Shown in pieces: positions 22,012 to 34,367 of a stretch of DNA of 64,000 nt. Under the pieces are notes generated by a model. That model did not search any database. It was not told the origin of the DNA and saw only the letters and a program-made list of their open reading frames with translations. Both the position numbers and the translations under genes were made by a program. Source of the stretch: Cymodocea nodosa (Eukaryota; Streptophyta; Magnoliopsida; Alismatales; Cymodoceaceae); NCBI GenBank assembly GCA_036874045.1, contig CM072337.1:4836001-4900000 (forward strand), in the 5' to 3' direction. The first letter of the stretch is position 1, and each line of letters starts with the position of its first letter.

Positions 22012-23453
22012 ATCGTATAAACCAATACCATGTTTTCCTACATTTGATATTTTACTACTAAGTTTATTTGTTATAGTTTGACTATTATTCCATTTACTTA
22101 ATGTAGCTTTTTGATCGCAAACCTTAATCTTTAACATATCAATTTCTAAAGTTAAATCAGTAATACTCAGTTTCAACTTTTCAACTTCATAAATCATTTT
22201 CTTTTTATCAGCAATTAAATTTTCACAATTAGCATGTAATTTTCTTTCTATTGCAATAAACTTTAAAATTTCCTATGCATGCTTTTGATTTTCTTCTTTA
22301 AATTTATTTAACATAGAGTTTAAAAAATCAATCTTATTTTCAAATTCATCTAGCATTTTCCTAGTGTTCTTTCCTTCTGTCTTTACTTTCATATATTTTT
22401 TAGTTAGTTTATTATAGCATTTTGATCAAAAGATACCTCACTAGATTTTTCCATGAAGCATACATTTACCAGATTTTCTTCTGAATCTGATTTTGATGAG
22501 GATTCATTATCTAATGTAGAATCCTTTATTTCTTCACTTTGTGAAGTTGAAGAGTCATCCCATGTCACTTTAAGTGCCATTTTTTTTCTGAATTTCTTAT
22601 TTGTGAAATTCCTCCTCGAATTTTTCTTATCTTTGTTGAGAGGACAATCAGTTTGAAAGTAACCCAGCTTGTTGTACTTGTAGCATATGATTTTTTCCTT
22701 CATAAATGACTTCTTCTCCATATCTCTCTATGTCTTTGTTGACCTGAAGTTCCTATGTTTCTTCAACAGATTTCTAAATTTTCTTTTCAACAATAGTAAA
22801 TCATCGTTAGAATCACTGGTGACTTCTAAGACTTTATCAACCTCAAAAGCTAGATCCCTTCTAGGATTTTTCCCTTTTAGATCTAAATGTTGTACTTCAT
22901 AGGCTATCAGATTGCTTATGAGATCATCGAGAGTATATGTATTTAAATCTTTGGACTCTTCAATTGATGTTGTCTTTTGAGCCCAAATTTTAGTTAAAGA
23001 TCTAAGGATTTTTCTTACCAAGTCTTTTTCCTTGAATTTCTTGCCCAAAGATTTTAATGAATTTACATTCTCAAGAAAACAAGAAAACATATCAGAGATA
23101 CATTCATTTTCATGCATTTTAAAAAGCTCATATTTATGTACTAACATATTAATCTTAGATTTCTTGACCTAGTTAGTACCTTTGTTGGCAACTTCTAATG
23201 CATGCCATATCTCATATGTAGTTTGATATGCAGAAACTTTGTTAAATTGATCATGAGATAAAGCACAAAACAAGATGTTTAAACCTTTAGCATTTAGTGT
23301 CATTCACTCCTTTTCATCAAAAGTCCAAGTATCATATGGAGTCATAACTAACACTATAGGGTTGCTAATTATATGCTATAATTTGAAATCAATTGACTAA
23401 AAGAATACTTTCATCCTATATTTCCAGTAGCCATAATTGCTACCTTCGAACAT
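22012..23453 (-). pseudogene. gag: Copia-4 gag (minus strand), most of the gene
   Basis: Minus-strand Copia Gag. After FEGSNYGYWKYRM near 23450 come the helical UBN2-type region (KYELFKMHENECISDMFSCF, LRSLTKIWAQKTTS, YTLDDLISNLIAYE), a Lys-rich linker and a zinc-knuckle remnant at about 22644-22685 reading CYKYNKLGYFQTDC, in which the second Cys and the His of CCHC are both Tyr. A coiled-coil segment (KLKLSITDLTLEIDMLKIKV) ends at the junction with Gypsy integrase. The start of the gene lies at 43222-43252, separated by the Copia-R insertion. Several stops and frameshifts. Confidence 0.82.
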
Positions 23454-23458
23454 AGGAG

Positions 23459-24616
23459 TGTTAGGACCTTATGGCTTACCAGAGAGGGGGTGAATGGTAA
23501 TAATTTGTTTCTTAGCTATTTAATGGCTGATTGATGTAGGAAATTAGCAAGCACACGATAAAATAATACACACAGGAATTTTAGGTGGTTCACCACTAGC
23601 GGCTAGTCCACCCCCAAAGGATACTTGGGCTTCACTAAACTTTCACAAACTTACAATCACTTGCTTTAAGGTTAAAGCAAGAACCAACCAAATTGATTGA
23701 GCTTTCAAGTCGTAGCTCCAACCAATCTTTCTCTGAAGTTTTTGATCTGTGTACTTCAGTAAAACACTTGCTTGAAAGTATTAGAGTTGAGTGCATGATG
23801 AGCTTCTAAAATTGAGTCTGTATATGTTGAAGATGATTTGATCTCTAAGGTTTTCTTCTGTTGAGCTTGGTGTAAATATGTGTATGAGCAAAAAGTTATC
23901 AGATTCTGTTATCTGTAGCTTGTATATATACTAAACATGTGTAACGATCATATTTTTCATCCAACAGATGTATTCTGTTGTACTTGGTAAGATTTCAATC
24001 CCAAATATGGTAAGTTACCGTTCAGGGAGGTATTTAAAAATACCCTTCCAATTTCCTGAGTTTTTCGGAGGCTTAGCCATGTAACTCTTCGAAAAATACT
24101 TGTAACTTATCAAAAAGTCACTTAAGTCTTTCTACCATGAAGGATTTTAGATCGTATAGAAGAGTTGTCATTCAATCGAATACTTGCAACTGTAACTTAC
24201 CAAACTATTATTTAACTATCAGATAGTTAGCTACAGTAACCCTCCGAAATCCTTCGTTAAGTTTCCAACTCCTTCATTTAATTCAGCACGTGCATAATGG
24301 ACTGACTTAAGTTCTGGATGGTTATACCTGTAACTCTCCGAAACTCTTCAAATTTCAGATAGTTAATCTTTTGATTATCCGATAGTGTTGCTGCTGCTTT
24401 ATACTGCCTTTTGGATACTTAGATTGTTAACTCACCGAAATTATTTCTCTTCTAGATAGTTAAGCCTAGTAACCTTCTGAAATCCTTTTTATCACTTGCA
24501 ACACACTTTGAACTGTCTGTATCAACTTCTACTCTCTTGCTGACTATTAAGCCTAAGAAATACAATTTAAATTCTCACATTGATTTTTGCATTATCAAAA
24601 TCTAGAGGTCCTTTCA
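23459..24616 (-). repeat. 3' LTR of Copia-R
   Basis: On the minus strand it begins TGAAAGGACC and ends GGTCCTAACA. Length 1158 bp against 1320 bp for the partner at 41897-43216; the partner holds an extra word-containing stretch at about 42795-42960. Words of the AACTCTCCGAAA/CGGATAGTTAGC class fill 24040-24480. Confidence 0.9.
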
Positions 24617-25003
24617 ATCTTCCCTTTTTTAATAATGACAAAAACCTTATAATATATTACATGTATTTCTCTCCCTATATATCTATATAGAAAAGCACAC
24701 AAGGAATACAGAATAATGAAATTTAGAAACTCCCCCTATTTTTCTAAGATTACTCCCCCTAAGTTTCTCCCCCTACTTAACTACAGCTTGCTACCAAAAT
24801 ATGGTCTTTCTCCCCCTTTTTTGCCAATTGTCAAAAGAAGTGAGAAATAAGATACTGACTTAGTGGAGCAATTATAGTTGGTTATCAAAAAATGGCTAAG
24901 TTGCTGCAAAACAGAGATGTTAGTAGAACAAGCTCTTAATTGTGAGCTTGGAGAGTAGAGAGATATGAAATTATAAATCATATGAAGAGCAAATTCCTAA
25001 ATT
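24617..25003 (-). other. Copia-R 3' UTR with several purine tracts
   Basis: Short noncoding stretch between RNase H and the 3' LTR. On the minus strand it contains four G5-AG tracts (plus-strand CTCCCCC near 24732, 24751, 24766 and 24811) and a weaker AAAAAAGGGAAGA directly at the LTR (about 24617-24630). The one next to the LTR is the expected plus-strand primer; the others may be decoys or auxiliary primers. Confidence 0.6.
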
Positions 25004-27711
25004 TCATCTAATATGATTAAATGCAGATTTAGATAATGGTTTGGTGAAAATATCTGCAAGTTGTTCTTTAGTAGAGACATATTCTAAGGAAATATGACCT
25101 TTTTCAACATGGTCTCTTAGAAAGTGGTGCCTAATCTCGATATATTTTGCTCTAGAGTGTAGAACTGTATTTTTGGAGAGATTGATGGCACTGCTACTGT
25201 TAGTAAATAATGGTATTCTGAAAATTAAGCTTATAATCTGCCAAGGTTTATTGCATCCATAAAATTTGTGCACAACATAGGCTTGCTGCCATGTATTCAG
25301 CTTCAGTGGTGGATAGAGCTATAGAGTTTTGTTTCCTACTGAACCAAGAAACAAGTGAGTGACCAAGCAACTGACATGTCCCACTAGTGCTTTTTCGATC
25401 TGATTTGCATCCTACATAATCTACATCACTGTATCCTGCTAATATCAAATGATTCTATGAAGAATAAAATAAGCCAAAATCTTTGATACCCTGTAGATAT
25501 TTAAATAAACGTTTAACTGCTTTTAAATGTGATGCTTTTGGAGAGGCTTGATATCTTGCACAAGAACAAACACTGAACATTATGTTTGGTCTACTAGCTG
25601 TTAGATACAGAAGTGATCCAATCATGCCTCTATATTTCTTTTGATCTACTGACTTGCTAGAGATGTCCTTATCAAGTTTTTCATTTGAGTTCATAGGTGT
25701 ATTTGCTACTTTGGATTTATCTATACCAAATTTCAAGAGAATCTCTTTGCAAAATTTTTCTTGATTCAAGAAGATGCCATGCTAAAGTTGATGAATTTGT
25801 AATCCTAGAAAGAATTTTAATTCTCCCATAAGACTCATTTCAAATTCATTCTTCATTAAGATTTGAAAATCATGACATAGTTTCTCATGTGTAGCACCAA
25901 GAATTAATATCATCCATGTAGATCTGAATAATCAACATATGAGAACTTTCTGATTTAATAAATAAAGTGTTGTTTGTAGTTCCTATGTTAAACTTATTCT
26001 CAAGAAGTAAACTCTTCAGTTTATCATACCATGCACGTGGTGCTTGCTTCAGACCATAAAGAGCTTTATTCAGTTTGTATACATGGTTTGGTCTTTCTTC
26101 ATCTTCAAAACCTGGTGGCTGTTCTACATATACTTCTTCTTGCAAAATGCCATTAAGAAATGCACTTTTAACATTCATCTGATAAAGCTTGATTTTCATA
26201 CTACTTGCAAAGGCAAGCAACATTCTAATTGCTTCAAGTCTTGCAACAGGTGCAAAAGTTTCTTCATAATCGATTCCTTCCTGCTGGTTGTATCCCTAAG
26301 CAACAAGTCTAGCTTTATTTCTAATAATACTGCCATTATTATCAAGTTTATTCTTAAACACCCATCTAGTTCTAATAATTGATTTTTCGATGGGCCTTTC
26401 AATTAAATTCCAGACTTCATTTTTCTTGAACTGATTTAGTTCCTCTTGCCTAGCCATAATCAAGTATTCATCATTGTAGGCTTCTTCAATTGTTGAAGGT
26501 TCAAGTTCAGACACAAAAGCACAATAATTACAAATATTTTGAATTTTTCTTCTTGTTTGAACACCTTGATTTATATTCCCAATAATTTGTCCAATGGGAT
26601 GTTCAGACTTTGTCTTCCATGCTTTTTCTATCACAGTAGGTGCAGGCAGTGTTGAACTATCCTTTTTTTGAGAAATTTTCTGATATATTGATTCACTTTC
26701 ACTTTCACTATCTATCTTTAGCTTCTTCAATTTTCCTACTATGTCTTCATCAAAGGATACATTCATTGACTCTTCTACTCTTCTTTCATGTTCAAAATAG
26801 ATCCTGTAAGCCTTGCTTCTCGAAGAGTATCCAACAAGTAGAGCAAGATCAGACTTTGCATCAAATTTGTCTTTTTGATCCCTAGTATTAAGCATAAAAC
26901 ATCTTGATCCAAAGACTTTGAAGTATCCAACATTTGGTGTTTTACCATACCATAATTCAAAGGGTGTCTTATGCAGGATAGGCCTAAGATGAGTTCTATT
27001 TATAGAGTAATGTGCAGTATTTACAACTTCAGCCCATAAAGACTTTGGTAAATCAGATGCATTAAGAATTGTCCTTGCCATTTCTTGTACTGATCTATTT
27101 TTCCTTTCTACAACTCCATTCTGTGTAGGAGTTCTTGGATATGAAAATTCATGCAGTATGCCAAAGGAATTGCATAATTCTTCAAATTCACCTCCATGAT
27201 CACTTATGATCTTCTTCACAGTCGATTCTTTCTCATTTTGAATTCTAATACAAAGATGTTTGAATTCATAGCAGGCTTCATTCTTGTGTGTTAAGAAAAT
27301 AACCCAAGTGAATCTTGTATAATCATCAACTACCGCTAAGGTATATTTTCTTCCTCCTAAACTGGTTGTCTGTGTAGGATCAAATAGGTCCATATGTAGT
27401 AGATCTAATGGCTGACTTGTGGCAATGTCTTCAATACTCTTGTGTACTGATTTCTTTTGTTGTCCAATTGCACAGTCACTACATAATTTATCTCTCTTGA
27501 ATTTGAGTTTAGGCACACCTCTAACAAGATCATGTTTGGTCAATTTTCTTAGGAGTCTCATGTTCGCATGATTTAATCTTTTATGCCATAACCATTCATC
27601 TTCATTAGAAGCAACTAAACATGCATCACTAGATATATTATCAAATGGAAATTCCAAAGCATAAATTGAATTATTTCTATATCTAGTAAATTTAATTTCA
27701 TGCGTATCCTA
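25004..27711 (-). pseudogene. pol: Copia-R pol: integrase, RT and RNase H (minus strand)
   Basis: From 27711 downward on the minus strand: integrase zinc finger WLWHKRLNHANM...LCSDCAIGQ, catalytic residues in LLHMDLF, ISDHGGEF and VVERKNRS; RT with [28 protein letters not shown] and the active-site box IYMDDI; RNase H with YSDVDYVGCKSDRKS, STTEAEYMAA and HSRAKYIEIRHHFLRDHV, ending near LADIFTKPL. TAG at 26296 follows ARLVA. Frame changes occur after the RT active site (about 25890), near 25450 and near 25260. Integrase and RT up to 26296 form a 453-codon open stretch. The N-terminal continuation is on the other side of Copia-2 at 40002. Confidence 0.92.
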
Positions 27712-29444
27712 TGTTAGTTCAATTATTTATCAATTAATATTGATGATGAAAAACGTGTGGTTTAATTATTTCTGTCATATTTTAGATGTCTTTTTATTCA
27801 CATGAATCTTGGCTAACTGCTTTGTACTCAAAGCCTTTTAAATTAGATTTCGGTAGGTTATTTTTTCTATAGTGTATTGATCAAAGAGTTATTTTATAAG
27901 TCACCGAACAAAGTAGGACTAATCGGATGGTTAAGTCTCTCTCTCTTGGCTTCTCAAACAGTTATATCAGTAACTATCCAAAAAGTATTTATCTTCGGTG
28001 AGTTAAGTCTTTTTATGTCCAGATATGATTTTTATGGTAAGTATCTGAAATCCCTTCTGTTTCATATAGTTAAGGTTTTTATTCTAGAGAGTTAGCTGTT
28101 TCTCTGATTTAATATATTTTTGGTTACTTTCTTCTGAAGGACACTTGTCAGTCTCTCATCGCTTAACTTAAGTGACTTTTCGGAATGCTATGATGTAACC
28201 ATCCGAAAACTCTTAAGAATCGGAGAGTTATCTTTAATAAGTATCTGAAAATAGTATTAAGCTTTGGATGGTTGAGTTTTCTATTATTTCTGACTTAAGT
28301 GACTTTTCGGAAGGTTACCTGTGTAATTATCCAAAATGACTTAAGGATCGGAGAGTTATCTTTTATAAGTATCTGAAACATGCCCACTCTATTGGATAAT
28401 TTATTTTTAATATTTTATAATGCTGTTTCAGAAGGACACGTGTTTCAATTTTAATACATGACTTAAGTGGTCTTTTAGAATGTTAGTTTTATCTATCCGA
28501 AATCTTTTTGAGTTCCGGCAGGTTATCTTTCTAAGTCTCCGATTTTCTAAAAGCCTTCGAAGATTTTACTTTTACAGAAACTACAACTATCATTAATTGA
28601 CTAACCGTTGTGGCAAGATATCTTTTGATTGCAGATCTCGACTTTATTATGATTGAAGGTTGCTGGAAATGAATTATTGCATAAGGCATCTGACCATTTC
28701 AGAATTCTTTCCACCTATGCAAATCTCGAAGGAAAAATAAAAAGGATTTGCAGAAAAATTGAAAACACACACACAGAATTCTTCAATACTCGAAAGGAGA
28801 AATTGTCTGCTCAGCAATTCTACAAACACTTTGAAGATTCGTCTGCAACAAAGCCTAGAAGATCAATAGCTGCAGATCAATCAAGAATTCTCCTTAGAGC
28901 TTCCTTGTCAACTCTTCATTGGAGTTGATCTGGTCTTGTGTGTCATTTTCATTTTGAGTTTGTGACTCCTAGTTTTAAACTGTTTTCTCATTTGCTTTAA
29001 AACCTTAACACACAAGGGTGTTGTGAGTATACCTTCATAAGGTCGAGGCCTTTGTGAAGAGAGTGAAGTGTGATATTTTACTTGCTCAAGATTGGGGTCT
29101 TGAGTACACAAAGTTGGTGCTTTGTGTCAGGTATTTGTTTAGCCTTTAAAAACATCTGTAAGGTTATTACTTAGCCTGCAAAAGCAACTTGTTTAAGGTT
29201 TGTGCTTAGCCTTAAAAGCACTTAGTGGAATTCTCGAGGTTGTGGCCTTGAGGAGTAGACTACCCAGTTTGGGGAACCACTATAAATCTCTTTGTGTTCT
29301 TTACTTTTTGCACTACAAGTTTTAATTCTAAAATCAATTAATCAAGGTTCATTAGTGTCAACAGCTTCTAAAGTTTTAAAAGCAAAATAAATTTTATTAG
29401 GACACTATTCACCCCCCTCTCTATTGTGTCATTCAATCCTTTCA
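27712..29444 (+). repeat. 5' LTR of Copia-2
   Basis: 1733 bp, starting TGTTAGTTC and ending CAATCCTTTCA two bases before the priming site. Words of the CGGATGGTTA / AACTATCCGAAA class and GACTTAAGTGACTTTTCGG recur between 27840 and 28530. A 91-codon open frame (28653-28928) is not kept in the 3' LTR, where a short deletion shifts it, so it is probably chance. Confidence 0.92.
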
Positions 29445-29446
29445 AG

Positions 29447-29458
29447 TGGTATCAGAGC
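29447..29458 (+). promoter_or_regulatory. Primer binding site of Copia-2 (initiator tRNA-Met)
   Basis: TGGTATCAGAGC, complementary to the 3' end of plant initiator tRNA-Met, lies two bases after the LTR. Confidence 0.97.
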
Positions 29459-29497
29459 AAGGTTATCTCTGTAATAGATTTAATCAATCTGAGATCA

Positions 29498-31323
29498 ATG
29501 GCAGAGGGTCATCATGTACACTGACCTCCACTCTTTGATGGAAATAATTATGGCTTTTGGAAAAATAAAATGACTAATTTTTTAAAATCTATGGATGTAA
29601 AGGTATGGAGAGTAGTGGTTCGTGGAATACAATTTTCAGATGTTCTTGAAGACATGTGGAATGATGAAGATGAGAAGAAAATTCAAATGGATGCAAGAGG
29701 AATGAATGCACTAACTTGTGCAATCACTGCTGATATATACAACAAGATTTCTACTTGTTCTACTGCACATGAAGCTTGGCATGCTTTAGAAATTACATAT
29801 GAAGGAACAAATGAGGTGAAGGATACAAAAATAAGTATCCTACTAAGGAAATATGAAATGTTTAAAATGAAAGAGAATGAGAGTATCACTGATCTCATTT
29901 CTTATTTCATTGAGATTATAATGGTTTGAAAAATCTTAGGAAAGAATTTCCCATGAAAGAATAGGTTATCAAAATCTTGAGAAGCCTGAACAAAGATTAG
30001 AAAGCTAAGGCTACCTCCCTGCAAGATTCAAAGGATATGAGGACTTTCACTTTGGAAGATCTCACTAGCAATTTGTTAGCCTATGAGACTCAACTGAAAG
30101 ATTGGAAAGAAGAGGAAGGAGAAACCTCAAGGAAGGTTGAAAAGAAAAAGGAGCTTGCACTTAAGGCTCAACAACCATCTAAGGAGTCTGTTAATGAGTT
30201 TCCAGAAGAATTAGCCTGTATTATTAGAAAATATAGAAAATTCTGGAAGAAAGGAAAAAGTCATGATAAAGGGAAGCAATCTGCTACAAAATGCTTCAAC
30301 TTCAATAGATATGGGCATTTTCAGAGCCAATGCACATATCAAAAGAAGGATGAAAGAAAGAATTTTGACAAGAAGAAATCTCATGGAAAACAAAAGTTTC
30401 ATTAGAAAAGATTTAATCAAGGAAAGAAGAAAGCATTCCAAGTTACTTGGGATGATTCTACAGAATCTAAAGTATCTAAGGGTACCAGTATTGATGGTAC
30501 ACAGATTGAGTCCGAGTTTGAAGAGCTAACCAATGTCTGTTTTATGGTTAACACTAATGAGGTACATTCTGATTCTAATATAGTTGATGAAATGATTTCT
30601 GATAATGATTCCGATGTATTAGATATAAATCAAGATGATTATAATGAATTATTGGAAGAACTGAAAAATGTTAGTTTGGAAAATTCTATGTTAAAAAGGA
30701 AATTATCGAATAGTAATAAAACTGCTGCTAAGTTAGAAAAGGAAATTACTACATTAAAAATTGAAAATTCTACATTAAAGAAGAATAAATTTGCTACTGA
30801 TAGTTTTGATATGCATGATAAAATTTCTGAACTTGAAAAATATAATTCAGAACTTATTAAAGATCTAAAGGATAAATTCTTAGAAAACAAAAGGCTACAA
30901 GATGAAACTGAAAAATTGAATGAAAAATTTAAAAATCAATGTGTAGAAAAATCTAGTTCTAATTCTCATATAGAAAAATTAGGACAAGAAATTGGTAGAC
31001 TGAAATTTAAACTAGGAGCTTTTACCAAAGGAGATATGAAACTGACCAATATTATTAATAGTTATAAAGTCTTTGATGATAGAATTGGTATAGGTTTTAA
31101 CTATGAACCACCTAAAACATATGCGTTTGTTAACTTTTCAAACAACTATAAAATGGATTATGGAAATGGCTATTTGAAAACAATTAATAAAGAAAAAGTT
31201 ATCTATGTATTAAAAAAAAATTCTATTAATCAAAATAATACATGGATATCAAAAAGAATAGATTTCAAATCTTTTCCACTAACAAAAATGGACCCAAGAA
31301 AATATAGGTACCAAAGGATGTGA
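29498..31323 (+). pseudogene. gag: Copia-2 gag
   Basis: Starts at ATG 29498 (MAEGHHVH). LFDGNNYGFWKNKM is the classic Copia Gag N-terminus, followed by the helical domain (DARGMNALTCAITADIYNKI, HEAWHALEITYEGT, LLRKYEMFKMKENESITDL). TGA 29522 replaces what is usually Arg; a one-base shift near 29920 moves the frame; TAGs follow at about 29962 and 29998, and TAG at 30403. The zinc knuckle at about 30292-30333 reads CFNFNRYGHFQSQC, with the second Cys replaced by Phe. After WDDST an acidic segment and a long coiled coil (about 30640-31000, LLEELKNVSLENSMLKRKL onward) precede the protease. Overall size is normal for SIRE-type Gag. Confidence 0.9.
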
Positions 31324-34300
31324 TTATGACTATTCTTGCAGGTCAAAACTAAAAGATCATGATGGGTGATGGACAGTGGTGCTTCAAAGCATATGATTGG
31401 AGATAAATCTGTCTTAAAAGACCTGAAGATGATTGGAGGAAATGTCAGATTTGGTAATGATCAGAAAGGTAAGATTATTGGTATCAGATCTGTTTATGTA
31501 AATGATAAAATGGTTGTAGATAATGTCTTACTAGTTGAAAATTTAGAGCATAATTTAATTAGTATTACTCAGTTAGAAGATAAAGGTTATATGGTTTTGT
31601 TTAAATCTAAGAAGTGCCTTGTTATTGATGAAAATTCTAATGAAGTTAAATTTACTGCTCATAGAAGAAATGATGTATGTTTTCTAAATTTACCTGATGA
31701 TGTTTCTACCACTGATTCCTGTTTAATTGCAAATAATTTAGATAATGCATGGTTATGGCATCGTAGACTAGGTCATATTCATATGAAGCAGCTAGATAAG
31801 TTAGCTAAGAAGAACCTAGTAGATGGTTTATCCAATTTAAAAAGGATAAAATCTGTGATGCATGTGAATTGGGAAAATAGAAGAAGAGTTCTTTTAAATC
31901 AGGAAAGCAAATTATATCTAGAAGAATTTTGGAATTAATTCACATGGATTTATTTGGCCCTACTAGAACAGAAAGTTTAGGTGGAAAGAAATATGTATTT
32001 ATTCTAGTTGATGATTTTTCAAGATATACTTGGGTAATATTTCTTAAACATAAGTGTGAAGTATTTAAGGAGTTTAAAATTTTTCTGAATATGGTTCAAA
32101 ATGAAAAGCAATTGAAAGTTTAGAAAATTAAGAGTGATCATGGAGGGGAATTTGAAAATGAAAATATGGAAAAACTTTGCCAAGATCTAGGAATAGAACA
32201 TAGATTTGCCTTTCCTAGAGCCCTTTCTTAGAATGGAGTTGTAGAGAGAAAGAATAGATCTCTTCAAGAAATGGCTAGGATTATGCTTAATGACAATAAT
32301 GTTGCTTATTATTTTTGGGCTGAGGCAGTTAGTACTACATGTTATATTTTAAATAGAGTAACCCTAAGAAGAGATTTGAATAAGACTCCTTTTAAACTAT
32401 GGATGGGAAGAATTCCTAAAGTTCATCATTTTAAAGCTTTTGGATCTAAATGTTTTATTCTGAATACAAAGGAGAATAAAGATAAATTTGAAGCAAAATC
32501 TGATGAAGGTATATTTTTGGGATATTCTTCAAGAAGTAAAGCATATAGAATTTATAACAAAAATTCTTTGGATGTTGAAGAATCTATGCATGTAAATTTT
32601 GATGAAGAGCCATGTAATGCTTCAAAAGAAATTGCTGATACTTCTGATTATGAATGTGATGAACTAAATATTGGAGAATCTAGTTCCATGGGTCAAGAAA
32701 GAAATGATAACCCTTTGACTCAAAAATTCTTGCCTTAACACCCCAAGGAGTTTATTATTGGTGATATTTCTAAAGGTGTGCAAACAAGATCTAGGATTAA
32801 TGTATCTGGGTGCTATGCTTTTCTATCTGAAATAGAACCTAAAAACATTGATGAGGCATTAAATGATGAATTTTGGATTAGTGCCATGCAGGAAGAACTT
32901 AATCAATTTAGAAGAAATGAAGTTTGGGACTTAGTTCCTAAACCTCTAGATCATTCAATTATTGGCACTAAATGGATATTTAAGAATAAATCTGATGAAT
33001 CAGGACATGTAATTAGAAATAAGGCTAGACTAGTAGCCCAAGGGTATAACCAACAGGAGGGAATAGATTTTGAAGAAACCTTTGCACTTGTAGTTAGATT
33101 AGAATCTATTAGAATTTTTATATCTTTTGCTGCTCATATAAATTTTAAACTATATCAAATGGATGTTAAAAGTGCATTTTTAAATGGTTTCATTAAAGAA
33201 GAAGTATATGTTAGGCAACCACCTGGTTTTGCTGATGTTGATTTTCCTGAGCATGTTTTCAAACTGAAGAAGGTCTTGTATGGTTTGAAACAAGCTCCGA
33301 GAGCTTGGTATGATAGGCTGAAATCCTTTCTGTTAGATAATGGTTTTTCTATTGGTAAGGTTGACAATACCTTATTCTTTAAGAAAAATCATCTAGGTTT
33401 ATTAGTTGTTTAGATTTATGTTGATGATATCATTTTTGGAGCAACTAATGAGAATTTAAGTAATAAGTTTGCAGATCAGATGAAAAATCAGTTTGAGATG
33501 AGTCTAATGGGTGAGTTGACATTCTTTCTGGGATTGTAGATTAAACAAGTTGAAAAAGGAATTTTTGTATATCAAGAGAAATATATAAAGCAACTTTTAG
33601 AAAAATTTGGAATGAGTAACTACAAGTCCTTAGGCACTCCTATGAGTTCATCAATTAAATTGGATAAAGATGAATCTAGACCAGCTGTTGATATTACTAA
33701 ATATAGAGGAATGATAGGTTCTCTTCTTTATTTAACTGCTTTTAGACTTGATATCATGTTTAGTGTATGTGCCTATGCTCATTTTCAAGCTCAACCAAAA
33801 GAATCTCATCTATCTGCAGTTAAAAGGATAATGAAATACCTACAAGGAACTTCAAATTTTGGTTTAATGTATTTTAAGGATAGCAGTTTGAATCTAATTG
33901 GATACAATGATGCTGATTATGCTAGATACAAATCTGATAGAAAGAGTACTAGTGGAACTTGCCAACTGTTTGGCAATTCATTAATTTCATGGTTCAATAA
34001 GAAGTAGAATTGTGTTGCCTTATCAACTATTGAAGCTGAATATGTTGCTGCTGCCCTATGTTGTGCACAAATTCTTTGGATGAAACAAACTATGAAAGAT
34101 TATGGAATTATTTATGGAAAAACTCCTATTAATTGTGACAGTAATAGTGCAATAAGTTTGTCAAAGAACCCTGTGTTGCACTCTCGGGCAAAACATATTG
34201 AGATAAGACATTATTTTTTAAGAGATAATGTTATGAAAGATAATATTGAGCTGAATTTTGTTTCTACTCATGAGTAGTTGGCAGATATTTTCACAAAACC

Positions 34301-34367
34301 TCTTGAAGAAAAATAGTTTATCAAATTGAGAAGAGATTTAGGAATATACTGCCTAAATGATTTTTAG
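31324..34367 (+). pseudogene. pol: Copia-2 pol: protease, integrase, RT, RNase H
   Basis: Protease has WVMDSGASKHMIG at about 31360-31398. The GAG-pre-integrase finger follows (WLWHRRLGHIHM, then CDACELGK across a frame change near 31850). Integrase keeps Asp in LIHMDLFGP, Asp in KSDHGGEF and Glu in VVERKNRS. RT has [29 protein letters not shown] and YVDD at 33417-33428. RNase H has NDADYARYKSDRKS, EAEYVAAALCCAQ, HSRAKHIEIRH. Stops: TAG 32121, 32229, 33411, 33537, 34005, 34275, 34314, and TAA 32736; most stand where relatives have Gln. The final stop is 34365-34367. Only one frame change is needed from protease to the end, so the copy decayed mainly by C-to-T changes. Confidence 0.93.

Noticed and set aside
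28653..28928. 91-codon open frame in the Copia-2 5' LTR
   Set aside because: A small deletion in the 3' LTR copy (about 39330) shifts the frame; no family resemblance.
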